Shown in pieces: positions 14,479-26,567 of a stretch of 64,000 bases of DNA (the stretch's first letter is position 1; each line of letters begins with the position of its first letter). The translations under genes were made by a program, and so were the position numbers. Under the pieces are notes generated by a model, which saw only the letters and a program-made list of their open reading frames with translations, made no database searches and was not told the origin of the DNA. The DNA is from Tubulanus polymorphus (Eukaryota > Nemertea > Palaeonemertea > Tubulaniformes > Tubulanidae): the NCBI RefSeq assembly GCF_964204645.1, contig NC_134027.1, forward strand, positions 1,414,485 to 1,478,484, written 5' to 3'.

Positions 14479-14879
14479 CTTTCAAAATGAGATTCCTGTT
14501 CATAAACGTCTGTACTCGTTGCCTCTGAAGGCTGAAGTTAATTTGAAACAATCATCAACTGCTGTTTGAAATTCTTAGACTAATACCGACTTATCCACCG
14601 AGCTATTGTGCCATTCCTTAATCTAATCGGTTCTTATGGCTAATAAGTTATATACTTTATAGAAAATGCTATAATTTCACACATTTTCTTCACAAGAATA
14701 AGCGCCTTTAAGCCATTTTCTTGGTAGCTATTTAAGCATGTTAAATTAAGCTGATCACCAGGAAGTGTTTTAGTGCTTTTAAGTTCTATTTTAAGCATGC
14801 ATGAGTTCCTACATTTTTTTCATAAATTTACATTGAACTTTGTTCAAGTCTCATTTCAACGACGGGAACGCTCATTCCT

Positions 14880-15070
14880 CTTGAGCTGAGGGTCCAGTCA
14901 GTTTCCTTAAAGCTGTGAGGGGAAGGGGTAGAGTCAGTCTGCTTACAGCTGTGAGGGGGTCGAGTCAGTCTGCTTACAGCTGTGAGGGGATCAAGTCAGT
15001 CTGCTTACAGCTGTGAGGGGATCAAGTCAGTGTCTCCATACAACTGTGAGGGGGTCAGTCTCGCTGTGAG
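14880..15070. repeat. Minisatellite, unit about 36 bp
   Basis: Five imperfect copies of a unit containing CAAGTCAGTCTGCTTACAGC followed by TGTGAGGGGAT. Confidence 0.85.
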
Positions 15071-15951
15071 GGAAGTGGGGCTGCTGGTGAGGAGAGGTGT
15101 GTTGCTGCTGAGGATAGAGGAAGCATGAAGATAGTTCTCACTGAAATTAATAACTCAAACCGACTAGAAGACGTGAGATAAAGATTCCTTTCCCATTAAC
15201 ATTTATTCACAATTTCCATTTTACAAAATAATTTTCTGTATATAATTTCAGTATAAAGAATATATGTAAATAGAGTACCACATTATATATATACAGGTGT
15301 ATAACATATCATCATTTTAATTCATTAATAATTAATCTTCTAATTAACATCTTGATGTAACATTATATAAAATCATCAGTTGGAAATGTATGTAGCACCT
15401 TTCTTTTGTGAGTCTGAAATTATCATTCATTCCTGCCTCAATCTTCTATTATCTCTAATATTATGACACGAGGCAATTCTCCTTCGCCATTAACCAGTTA
15501 CACAGTGAAGGCTTACCGTGGTTTCAAGACAATTTGGAAATTCCTTTTAGTTTACAACTTAAGACCAGTCCAAGTTCATTTTGGTTCTATAGACAATGTA
15601 ACAACTTAAGACCGGTTTAAACTCATTTTGGTTCAACGTATAACCAATCTAATCTTCAGACCAGACTTAGCAAATTTCAGTTGAAGATAAGTAGTACCGG
15701 TATTTCAGACGATGACTGTTGTATTGTAACTGGTTGCTGGTTATGAGCTTGTAAATCTTTATATAGAATTGTTGCATGCATATTTGTAGAAAAATAGCAG
15801 ATAAAGCAAGTGATATTAACAGCATTCAGTAAATAGAGCGTTAACTATAATAGAAAATACAATACAAATACACAAATATCACTGTTTACACACCAGCGAC
15901 ATATTACAGTATAAATTTTCTATAACATTGCGACCTTATTTCTCTTGATTT

Positions 15952-16272
15952 TAGGGAACTCGGTAGCGTTGCGACTGCCATAAACATTTCACCGAGTTGA
16001 GAATCAGGGAACTCGGTAGCGTTGGGACTGTTGTAAATATTTCATCGAGTTGAGAATCAGGGAACTCGGTAGCGTTGAGACTGCCGTGAATATTTCACCG
16101 AGTTGAGAATCAGGGAACTCGGTAGCGTTGAGACTGCCGTGAATATTTCACCGAGTTGAGAATCAGGGAACTCGGTAGCGTTGGGACTGTTGTAAATATT
16201 TCACCGAGTTGAGAATCAGGAAACTCGGTAGCGTAGGGACTGCCATAAATATTCCGCCGAGTTGAGAATCAA
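15952..16272. repeat. 53-bp tandem array, each unit a potential hairpin
   Basis: Six copies of a unit starting AGGGAACTCGGTAGCGTTG and ending TTTCACCGAGTTGAGAATC. AACTCGGT and ACCGAGTT within each unit are perfect complements, so each copy can fold on itself. Confidence 0.9.
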
Positions 16273-17012
16273 GGAACTCTTAATTCATCCTGACTTGAGC
16301 TTAGTATTTCAGGTTGATCAACGATCAGTAAGATAGAGTCTTCTTAATTTGCATAACAATAGAATATAGAATAGAATTTTTCACATGCAAAACACTAAAA
16401 TAGTTTATAAATTCTAACACAAAATGAAGTGATTTCAATTGGGTTTTGAACGTTTTCTAATTAATATCATTATCGAGAAAGTTTTAACTAAAACAAAACT
16501 TTGCTTCTGAATATCTGACGTTAAAAAAAACTTCTCTTTGAGTCATAAAAAGATTCTCACTCTGATTATTTTAAACGAAATAATGAAAAAATAATCTTCA
16601 AAATGGCCGCCTACGATCTCCGATATACCACAACCTAAAAGGGCTGCGAAATCTAGCTATTACTAATGATAAACGTGTGATATTTAAACAACCTGTCATG
16701 GTTCCTAATTCATAGCTAAATAACACTTGTAATTGCTGATCTAACGGAATGTATCTAATTCACATTTTCACAGTTTTTTATTATTTGTAACCACAGTATT
16801 TTACAGCTAGATTTACGATAATATCTTAATAATATCTGATTCATAAAGTACGCACCCAAAATATCACTGCCCTCAAAATTAAGTATTATGTACAAATTTC
16901 AACCTGTCACCCCTTGTAAACAATTCCAAGGACTTTATACATCTGGGGAAATGGCCCATTGTCGACCTACCACCCTTTTTTAACCCCTCAATGGATGCGT
17001 ATATATTGATGA

Positions 17013-17393
17013 GGCGCTTTTACGAAATTGAATCTGATTCGATTTTGCTAAATCCAATCGATGTCGGAATCTGAAAGGTTTAGTAAATTGAATCGTTTTT
17101 CGTAAATGATTCGAATCAATTTATCAATTTAAAGGTCGCGATTCGAAAGAAAATGGGCGTCAACGGTGACCGAATTATTGATAGATGATTGTCTGCGATA
17201 GATGTCTTTAGCCCGCGGTCAAAGAGGACGCCATGTTGGATTTCACTGACTAAATCACTGACTAAGTCGATTTAATAAATCAATTTACTAAACCGTGTCC
17301 ACAAACGAGTTGATTTACCAAATCCGATTCACTAAACCGTGTGCCGTGAAACTTAAATCGATTTACAAAGATTCAGTTTCGTTGAGGCGCCTA
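17013..17393. mobile_element. MITE with GAGGCGC ends, copy 1
   Basis: Left end GAGGCGCTTTTACGAAATTG, right end the inverted form (AGTTTCGTTGAGGCGCC). The interior carries 'attcgattttgctaaatcc' and 'gcgattcgaaagaaaatggg'. A second copy lies in opposite orientation at 26232-26567. No coding capacity. Confidence 0.75.
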
Positions 17394-17513
17394 TGAATAC
17401 TCGCTAACCTCCCAGGGGGAGATATAATGGTGCGGCGTGCAATGAAATTAACTCTGTCGTTGATTACTAAATTTTTCGACGCCGATAAAAAACTATATTC
17501 TAGAAAGTTCGGT

Positions 17514-20500
17514 TTAAGATTTTTTCAGGGAATCTTTCGCGGCAACGATCAGCGATTTGAGGAAACCGAGAGGTTTGACGTTCTGAACGAACGGATGAGC
17601 GAGAAGCTCATCGGCAGATGCTCGTTTTTCGATGTCCACTTCGAAACATCGATCGAGGAAACTGCGTAACATTTCGCTGGATTTTTCCGGTGATTGTAGC
17701 TGCGGTTTGCCGTTATTACTGATCAGATATAACGCTCTGAGCGGAGTCTCGTGCATGTACGGTGGCTCCCCCTCGATCATCTCGATCACCATTATTCCCA
17801 AACTCCAGATATCGACTTTCTTGTCGTAATGTTGCCTGAAAAAAGAAAAGTTCAAGTAAGTTCAGATGAAAGTGGTTCATTTGCAGTTTGGGCCACCTTT
17901 CCCCTATGTGGTGTTGCTTTAGGACCATGGTTACGTTACTGCCCTCCCTCGTAGAAATGTCAGGAGCCCAATAATCAATACATGTTATATAGTTTCGATG
18001 GTAAATGATTTTGACACCTGGTGGATCATCATAAGTGGAATCCTCTAGCACACATTAGCGACACCTGGTGGATCCTCACTTGCCACGAGTAGTGGAACGT
18101 TCTATATCCACAGTAACCCATAAACTACTAGCTCACCTGAGGTCAGCAACTGTTGGATAAATACTGTAGCAACATTAGCAATACGTCAACTATCCCATGG
18201 TTAACTGGAACCAACCTTGCAGCTTCTGATGTGAATCTTTATTTACCACAGTAACACAGTAACAACCTGATAAATAATCTCTCCACATAAATAACTTACT
18301 TATTGACGACCTCTGGAGCCATCCAGTACGGCGTTCCGACCATCGTGTTACGTTTATTCCGCTCGGACGTAATCTGCGCGCAGAATCCGAAATCAGTAAC
18401 TTTCACTTGTCCGTCGGTTCCGAGGAGTACGTTATCACTTTTAATATCGCGATGAATGATGTTCTGACGATGCAAGAAATCGAGCGCCAGCAAACATTCG
18501 CGACAGATCGACGCCATCTGACGTTCGCTCATTACCGTCTCGGTGACGACGTCAGTGAGGGCGCCACCATCTAGGTATTCCATGACGACCCACAGCGAGC
18601 CGCCGACCATGTAACTATCGACGTAGTTAACAATGTTCGGATGTTTGTTGCGTCGCATGACTTCGATTTCGGTGATGATCAATTCTTTTTTCGGCTGATT
18701 TTCGAGGTCCATCATTTTGATGGCGACCGATTGATGCGTAGATTTTTCGTGCGCGAGACGAACGGTTCCCGACGCGCTGTCAAATATAATTAATGAAAAT
18801 AAATATAGCAGCAAGGCAGCGATAAAATCTGGATTGGATCATTATTTGATGTCATCACAAATTGTAACAACACGATGATTTGATAATACAGTTTTACAGG
18901 TTGAGTATAACTTACCCTGAACCGACGTTTTCGCCGATATCATACTTCTCACATGGATCCTCGTGAGTTACTAAATTATCTACAAGAAAAATTTTTCAAT
19001 TACTCATAGAACTGTAAAATAAACTTCAGGGACCGGTTGCTCAAAAGTTGGTTGGAGTTAACCAGTGGTTGGTTGATATGGTGACAATTGAAATTTCATT
19101 GTTACTATGGTATTTAATGGTACTTTTGAGCAACTGGCCCCAGGAAGTTGTAGAGTATTCAAATGTCGATATCAATCATCAATTACCCGGAGACAAGTGT
19201 CAAATTTCAAGTCACGACTTAGGTCCAAAAGTGGCTTCAAATCTTAAAACTCTTCTTGAGTTTGTTAGATTGGATATAGAACCAAGTTGCTCTTAGACTG
19301 ATCTAAAATATTAGCCATGATTCAGCAACCTGACTTCATGACCGAGGACCCAGTTCCACAGTCGTCAAATCTCATTTAAAAGTTAGAATAAGTTGATTTC
19401 ACTGCGCAACTGAACTGGGGTCGAGTTGATAGATCTCTAAGACTGGTAACTTACTTAATGCGGCCATTACTTCGTGATCGGACATGCGTTTTTTCTGCGA
19501 TGGTTTCTTTCGTTTTTCCGGTAGTGGTGATTCAGGTTTAACGTCTTTAATCGTCATATCAGCGACTTTATTAGAAACGTCGTTGTGGTTCTCTTCTTTC
19601 TGTGTTCATAGATATAAAAATAAACTTGATTTTGTTCGTCGCATGAGTGTTATTTCATCCTCTCAGACGAGTTGTGATCAGGGGGTACTTGTGAGACTTG
19701 CACAAATTGATCAAATTGAGTGCCCCATTTTCATTTTGTCGAGGATAGGAACCAAAAAAATAGTAACGTTTCTGTTAGGGAGTACGCTTAATATTGCGTC
19801 AAAGTGCCTTTTGTGAAAATATCAAAAATTGAATCACCATAGAAAAGCCAGGGATGTACAGTTTGATTAACTCCTCCTCAATGCAGAGTGCGGACCTAAC
19901 ATTGTCTTTATAATGGATATCATAGTGCCCCTTTTGGCAGGCCCGTAGGCAGGATTTAGAGAGTGGGGGTTATTTGATATAAAAGGGCGCTTTCTGGTTC
20001 CATCTTATGCATGGAAACTGACCTTTTCTGATTGGTGTGTGACAAACTAGCCTTTAGATCTACCCCTACTTTGTACATATAAATCTACCTTATTATCGGT
20101 GGTTTTTGTTTTCGTGTTTTCTGTTTCTAGATCCTCGGTAGTAGCAATCGGTGCCGATTTACGATCGTCGTCCGTCTGCGCTGCTGACGTCGTCAGCTGA
20201 AAATCAAACCATATCAAATCAACAACAAATTCTAAACGGACAGTAATAATCACACTTTACTCGTTACAACAAACAGATGTTTTATTCAGTTTCCACGTGG
20301 AACTCTTTTCCACGTGGAACTCTACTTACTGATGTGTCCTCATCGTCTTCATCGTCCAAAGAATGAATCGTGTCTTTCATCATAAATTTCGACGGAGGTC
20401 CAGCTTTTTTTCGTATCGATCGCTCGTAGTATTTCAGCGCGTTGATTACGGCGTCCGGGTTTTTAGATTGTTCATCTTTACTGTCAACGATGAGATGAAA

Positions 20501-21203
20501 AGAAAAATGTAATTTTTTTATTAACTACGAAATAGGTGCAAATTAACCCTTTCAGTGCAGTGTATGCGGAACACCTGTCAAACCAGTGAAATATTAGTAA
20601 CTAACGATACACTGCACTGCGGTGTACACTCATTATAGTAGTACGGTCATTATTCAATGCAATGGGATGAATTTTTCAAAAATTATCTCGAGCACTTTAG
20701 GGTATTGATTATTCAGCAGTAAAAGGGTTGATAGACTGGGCCTGGTTACACAATCTACGGGCTTGATTGCACAATCTTCTGGCCCTGTAACCGGGGCCTG
20801 GTTACACAGTCTACGGGTCCTGGTTACACAGTCTACGGGTCCTGTGAACGGGGCCTGGTTACACAGTCTATGGGTCCTGTGAACGGGGCCTGGTTACACA
20901 GTCTACGGGTCCTGTGACCGGGGCCTGATAACACAATCTTCGGGTCCTTTTTCATTTATAAACTTTACCTGATATTCGACACGTTCAACAATCGTAACCA
21001 TGGTTCCGGTAAACCTTTGAAATCTCCGGTATCTGAATCGAAGCCGACGTGTATATTGTGTTGAAACTCGTACGGTGCTGATATCTCGTGCGCCTCAACA
21101 GCTGATCCACCACTTCCACGATCAGAGTGCTTCGACTTCTTCTTCTTACCGAGTTTGAACAGTTTCGACATTTTTGATTCTCCGTCGGTTACGCCGCGTA
21201 AAC
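17514..21203 (-). CDS. PAK: p21-activated kinase, group I-like, 7 coding exons, 489 aa from Met at 21171
   Basis: Ser/Thr kinase effector of Rac/Cdc42. Exons in transcript order: 21203-20969, 20480-20330, 20196-20089, 19599-19455, 18979-18916, 18776-18300, 17835-17514 (stop TAA). Phases match at every junction. The p21-binding CRIB motif begins at residue 30 ([16 protein letters not shown]); the following NVSNIS and [14 protein letters not shown] match the group I autoinhibitory segment. Kinase domain: P-loop GENVGSGASGTV, Lys244 in VAIK, HRD at 332-334 with IKSDN, DFG at 352-354, activation-loop Thr368 in [27 protein letters not shown] landmarks. The first exon has an acceptor upstream of the Met and an open frame into it, so a further 5' exon is possible; I did not find one. 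Proline-rich Nck and PIX docking motifs of canonical PAK1 are not visible. Confidence 0.94.
18018..18110 (+). repeat. Dispersed 'cacctggtggatcctc' repeat in a PAK intron
   Basis: Two tandem halves around ACACATTAGCGACACCTGGT, related to the copies at 4795-4935, 35505-35550 and 37225-37260. Confidence 0.5.
19029..19142. mobile_element. MITE with GGTTGCTCAAAAGT ends
   Basis: Left end GACCGGTTGCTCAAAAGTTG; right end ACTTTTGAGCAACTGGCCCC, its inverted form. About 114 bp, no coding capacity, in the PAK intron between exons ending at 18979 and 19455. Confidence 0.7.
19190..19435. repeat. AAGACCAGTCTA-family element in a PAK intron
   Basis: Contains ACTTAGGTCCAAAAGTGGCT, TTGTTAGATTGGATATAGAA, then GACCCAGTTCCACAGTCGTC and CACTGCGCAACTGAACTGGG, i.e. 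one near-complete copy plus the start of another. Confidence 0.55.
20543..20731. mobile_element. piggyBac-like MITE, TTAA-flanked, copy 1
   Basis: Left end TTAACCCTTTCAGTGCAGTG; right end GCAGTAAAAGGGTTGA (TTAA decayed to TTGA). The interior has AGTAACTAACGATACACTGC, shared with the copy at 33710-33998. Sits in a PAK intron. The TTAA target site and CCCTTT termini are those of the piggyBac superfamily. Confidence 0.75.
20735..20948. repeat. Minisatellite, unit about 35 bp
   Basis: About six copies of GGGGCCTGGTTACACAGTCT followed by ACGGGTCCTGTGAAC, in the PAK intron just upstream of the CRIB exon's donor. Confidence 0.85.
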
Positions 21204-21309
21204 CTGCAAGTTTAAGATCAAACAAGAGTTATTATTAGTTTTCGGGAAAAAACAGTTTGTAATTAGAAATTAATTAAGAAAATAGATAAGGTCGATTCCT
21301 CCTTACTCC

Positions 21310-21815
21310 AGCACACTGGGCCTATCAGGTAGGGTCTCACGATGCCATCAGATTCAAATCCCTGCTGAGGGAGGAACGCGACAGAGTCTCACGATGTCAT
21401 CAGGTTCGAATCCCTGCCGAGGGAGGAACGTGACAGAGTCTCGCGATGCCATCAGGTTCAAATCCCTGCCGAGGGAGGAACACGTGACAGAGTCTCACGA
21501 TGTCATCAGGTTCGAATCCCTGCCGAGGGAGGAACGCGACAGAGTCTCACGATGTCATCAGGTTCGAATCCCTGCCGAGGGAGGAACGTGACAGAGTCTC
21601 GCGATGCCATCAGGTTCAAATCCCTGCCGAGGGAGGAACGCGACAGAGTCTCGCGATGCCATCAAGTTTAAGTCCCTGCCGAGGGAGGAACGTGGGAGAG
21701 TCTCACAAGTGTCATGATGCCATCAGGTTTAAGTCCCTGCTGAGGGAGGAACGTGGGAGTCTCACAATAATACCATGCACACTGAAATCTCTGTCGAGGG
21801 AGGATGCCCAGCAAC
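21310..21815 (+). repeat. Tandem amplification of a SINE 3' segment, unit about 53 bp
   Basis: Eight to nine copies of GATGCCATCAGGTTCGAATC, CCTGCCGAGGGAGGAACG and GACAGAGTCTC. Each contains a tRNA B box (GGTTCGAATCC) and matches the 3' part of the SINEs at 10309-10413 and 10528-10632. Confidence 0.85.
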
Positions 21816-22624
21816 TTAGAGATAGAAAATAGATACAGTAGATTCCTTGACGATTTAAATATTTTTTCAACCGTAATAATCCGTGGTAAGCAGCAAATCT
21901 ACAGCTTTTTTCATAATATATAAAAAAACCTGATGATATGACTAACAACATTCTAAAAAGTATTTTGAATAAATAACACATGAAATTAATATTTACCTAC
22001 CTATGAATGATAAGAAAATAATCAATAATCAGCTCAATAGAAACGGATAGAAATATCGAACAATTGAAAACAACAATAAAAACAGCGATATAAATTTCAC
22101 TTGATTTATGGAACACGAAGAAGGAAGTTTGAAATTATCCGTACCAAAACAATCCATTGTAAATATTGATTGTATGATGCCGACTGTGAGAGTATAGGTT
22201 CATACTAAAATGACTCATTGAAATAGCTCTCAGTATGCGCATACACACGCTGTAATATAAATATCTGATGATAAATGTCAGGCTCACAGAGAGTTATATT
22301 TAGAATCGCTGGAAAATTGCTGGCCATGAGTTTCAGACCACATTTGGTAATAGTCCCCGTCAGTTGATCTACATTCATTTCGTTATGAGTCAAAATCAGT
22401 TCGTTTTCTAATTACAAAGTTAAAAAGTCGATCGATAAATGCGCGAAGGGAAAACGTAACTTTTGGAATTCGAGTCCAATAATTCGGAAGCTAAGATTCA
22501 TAAAATCTATGTACTGAAACTTTATACGAATAGAACAATGAGAAACACTGATTACATGGAAATAACCATGAATCAACGCAATGAATTTCATACCAGCTTT
22601 AACGAGGCAATTAAAATTCATGAG

Positions 22625-22910
22625 TTGTGGGGTAGATCTAAAACCAAGTCTAAAATTGTGACCTTTTCTAACACATTTCTAACCAATCTAACAACTTAAG
22701 ACCAGTCTAAGCTCATTTCGGTTCTAGGGCCCTATAGACACAACAACTTAAGACCAAAGCTTATTTTGGTTCTATAACCAATCAAACAAATTAAGACCAG
22801 TCTAGTTAGCTCACAATGACGACACCAATCCTGTGCAAGTAAATTTCAGTGTTTAGATTTAAAACCAATTTTCGACTGAAGTCACAACTGCACAACTGTA
22901 GGGCGGCCCC
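22625..22910. repeat. AAGACCAGTCTA-family element(s)
   Basis: Three tandem-like internal segments (ACAACTTAAGACCAGTCTAA, TTTGGTTCTATAACCAATC) between GTTGTGGGGTAGATC and CAACTGCACAACTGTAGGGC. Confidence 0.6.
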
Positions 22911-25900
22911 TCGCTCAAATTATCTCATTTTGCTCATGATTTATTCAACAACGAGCTTCGATTATAATTCAAAAAAATATCCTCGAGCAAGAAAATTACG
23001 CTCGCAAACGATTACTTACAATTCTACATGAAACATCGTAAACTGTTCAGAAATAACATCCAATAAACATGTGACAGACAGAACGAATTATATCAATTAC
23101 AAACCTACGAATGTATGTCACAAATATAGACAACAGTTGAAATATGAAATGAATGAATGAATGTTTCTATGTACGTTCACTACCGGCTGTAATTACTGCT
23201 ACTCAAAATTATGCAATATTACCTGAAACTCGTGAGGTGAAAATTACTACAACAAAACAAAGTTCTGAACAAAATTCGACAAGTTTCTGAGCTGAATGAT
23301 TACTTTAGGACATTAATATACCCAGATCTAAAATACCTTCACATCTACAGTAGCTGGGTCAATTTATAAAACTAGCATCAACTTTAATCTAAAAATAGGG
23401 AATAGTTCCTCTTATTTGAATTATTAAACAATCCTGGCTACAGGCCTAAAAACTTGGTCCAGTATAAAACCAGTCCCTGGCCTCTCATTAATTGGTCCAG
23501 CACGTCAAGGGGCTTTCAGGCCAAATACGATGAAAGATATTTAGCCTACGGTGAAAAATAGCACCTACCTATTCCAATACACTGCATGTTAATCAGAAAT
23601 CATAAATAAACAGCTAATATTATTACATATAAGTTAATTCATAATCCACAAACAGCGAGACTTTGAATCATCAATAAACTAAAAGACTATCATTATATAC
23701 ATACAACATCCAATGTGAAATGAGAGTGATGATAACTGCTGCAGTTATTTTAGTTCCTGTTAAAGCTCGCGGGGAAAACAACAAAAACGTGTCATCATAT
23801 CGCGTTTAGTTTAATATCCTGAATACTGGATCTCGCATCTCGTGGCACTGACAAATTATCTCTGAGCATACAGTATTCTCCATATAGGCTACTGGAATTT
23901 CAAAAGAGCTGTATCGGTTGTTAAGTGTATGATTTCATGGCTGCTGAATTAGCAAGGCTTTCGATCACCGCAAAAATACAGACAATTTAAAAAACCTAGG
24001 TGCAGCAGATACTCATAAGAGGTGGCTGATCTTCAGGGGGTTGATATTATAAAAAGTGAAAGGGTGGCCGCCTCTTTAAGACCTCTTGCAGAGAATGCTG
24101 GATGCAGTCACATACGATAGATTGAGTAGGAAAAGGAAAATCTGAAATATAATTTGTCCTTGTGGTAATTCTGAGGCAATCAATACCATGGCCAGTACAC
24201 AGTCTACAACAGTATAAAAACTAGACGAGGTATCTTTATAGACGTTTTTCAAATCCAGCCCATATTACTAGGACTGAATTATTTGTTCAAACGATAAAAA
24301 TCAGGATGAATTTTCATTTAAATGCAGCGATGTTGCAAAAAGAATTTATCACGCTCGCATCAAGTATTCAAAATGAGATTCTTTAAAATTTACAATATTT
24401 TTGAAGAATATAAGTTTAAATCCATCCCAAGGAATATTCTTTCAAATCGACTCAAAAATGATTATGATTCATGATTAAAAAGTGAAGTTGAAGAATTTAA
24501 AAAAATCTAGTACTGAGAAAAAATCGTAAATTCATTCATTCATTCATGAGAAAACAGGAAATTCAAGTTGACTCATGAAGGCATTGTGTGAATTAGCCTA
24601 AATACTAAACCGAAACAGCATCATAAAAATACAGGAGATCTATCTAGTCTCCCTTCAAAATACATACTTTCATCCTCTCTTCAATAGGTCTATGAACACT
24701 TTCACTGAACCCCCCCTCATAATACACACACTTTCACTGTCCTCTCACCATACATACAAATTCTTTCACTGTCACTGACGAGTCCCAATACTACAGTACT
24801 TCATTGTCGCCTCACAATACACTGACACTTTCACTACTGTCATCCCCTCATAAACTAGGCCTAACCTACAGACAATTTCACTATCTCGTCCCGCGTGCCG
24901 CCTTTTTGTTGAAAAAAAAAGACAGGAATGGTCGGACGGGGTTAGCAGCGTCACTAGCGTCAACAGTCACCAGAAGAGAGTCAGACTGAGGGTGGTGTTA
25001 CTCTATCTACGTTTGCTTAGTTCAAGTTCAAGTAGACCTCTACTTAAAGTCACGTGGACACGCATACACATCAATACATTCAAAACACCCCTATCGAAAT
25101 CAGAAAATATTGACCTTACCCCTTTGTTAAATACTCCTGAACAACTTTTTATTTAAAAAAAAGTTGAAAACTTTATGAACTTCCAGAGAACCCGGAAGTA
25201 ATTCGTTCGAACATGTAAAGGTAGCGACCGCTCGCTATGGATGTTATACTAATTACCAAATTCAATTCATTTCAAATCTTTATTGATGAATTGAGACGAT
25301 TTAAGGAGATTCTTTGCCTAGGGTATTTTTTACCTAGGAGATTTTTTACCTAGGCGAGGATTTTGATGAGAAAATAAACATCATAGTTGAATACCCGCAA
25401 TTGTTTTTTGCTGGTTTTACTTTATCATTTATTGACGCTAAGAATACTTTTCTCTCTCCCACTAGGAGCGCAAAAAATATTTGTTGTGATGAGTGATTTG
25501 TCGCCGCCTAACTATACTAAAACACTGAATTTCAATGACCATTTAACAGGACGAGTTTGAATTCTAACACTTGTAACTGGTGTTGTTTTCGAACGATCTC
25601 ATAAACTGTTTCTTCTCTGCCTGACAAAATAATTCTATTTTCGCTTATTTGACAAAACGTCCCGTGAATTGAAAAAAATACATAATCAGTTTTTGCAATG
25701 ACGATTCTATTCTTTACAGATTTTTATGGCATATTATGGTAATGAAATCAATTTTGCATGATACAATTTATTATCCTATTAAATTGCTGTAGGGTTTAAA
25801 TCTATTTACGTATTGACATCGAGAGCAAAAGCAGGCTAAATATATTTCATTAGAGTGAAAAAGAAATTCTACTTAATTTCAGACACATTGTTTTTAGACG

Positions 25901-25964
25901 AGTGTACTTAGTGTTATGCTTTGACGTAGTTTTCGGTACTCGATCTCTCCATATGGCACTGCAA

Positions 25965-26083
25965 AAAGGCCCCGGATCGCCTGGACATAAACTAGACTTC
26001 TTTTAGCTCGGTACCGTTCAAATGGCCCGGGATCGCCTGGACATAAACTAGACTTCTTTTAGCTCGGCACCGTTCAAATGGAA
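25965..26083. repeat. Two-copy tandem duplication, unit about 60 bp
   Basis: CCCGGGATCGCCTGGACATA and CTAGACTTCTTTTAGCTCGG are repeated almost identically in two adjacent copies. Confidence 0.8.
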
Positions 26084-26231
26084 AAGCCTTCTACTCATAG
26101 ATTCTCAACTCAGAATCCAGTCGACTCAAAAAAATGTATTTTCGTAGTGGAACGCATGAATTCTCTGATGTAACACTTGTACTGGTGTTGTTTTCGAACG
26201 ATCTCATTTAGGACTGGTCGCCTGTTCAATT

Positions 26232-26567
26232 CAGCACTACCTGAGGCGCTTTTAAGAAACTGAATCTTTGTAAATCGATTTAAGTTTCACGTTTACGGCA
26301 CACGGTGTAGTGAATCCGATTTAGTAAATCAATGCGTTTGTGGAAACGGTTTAGTAAATTAATTTATTAAATAGACTAACTTGCTATCAATAATTCGGTC
26401 ACCATGACGCCCATTTTCTTTTGAATCGCGACCTTTAAATTGATAAATTGATTCGATTCATTTACGAAAAACAATTCGATTTACTAATCCTTTCGGTTTC
26501 CGACATCGAATCAGATTTAGCTAATCCGAATCAGATTCAATTTCGTAAAGCGCCTCTGCATTCGCAG
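26232..26567. mobile_element. MITE with GAGGCGC ends, copy 2 (inverted relative to copy 1)
   Basis: Left GAGGCGCTTTTAAGAAACTG, right TTTCGTAAAGCGCCTC. The interior is the reverse complement of the element at 17013-17393 (for instance 'cccattttcttttgaatcgc'). Confidence 0.75.

Larger units (their letters stand above)
14479..17513. other. Intergenic region between the Kunitz and PAK genes
   Basis: No gene recognised. Contains a roughly 36-bp minisatellite (14880-15070), copies of the AAGACCAGTCTA family (15555-15670), the 53-bp hairpin array (15952-16272) and a GAGGCGC-type MITE (17013-17393). The remainder is AT-rich without visible structure. Confidence 0.6.
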
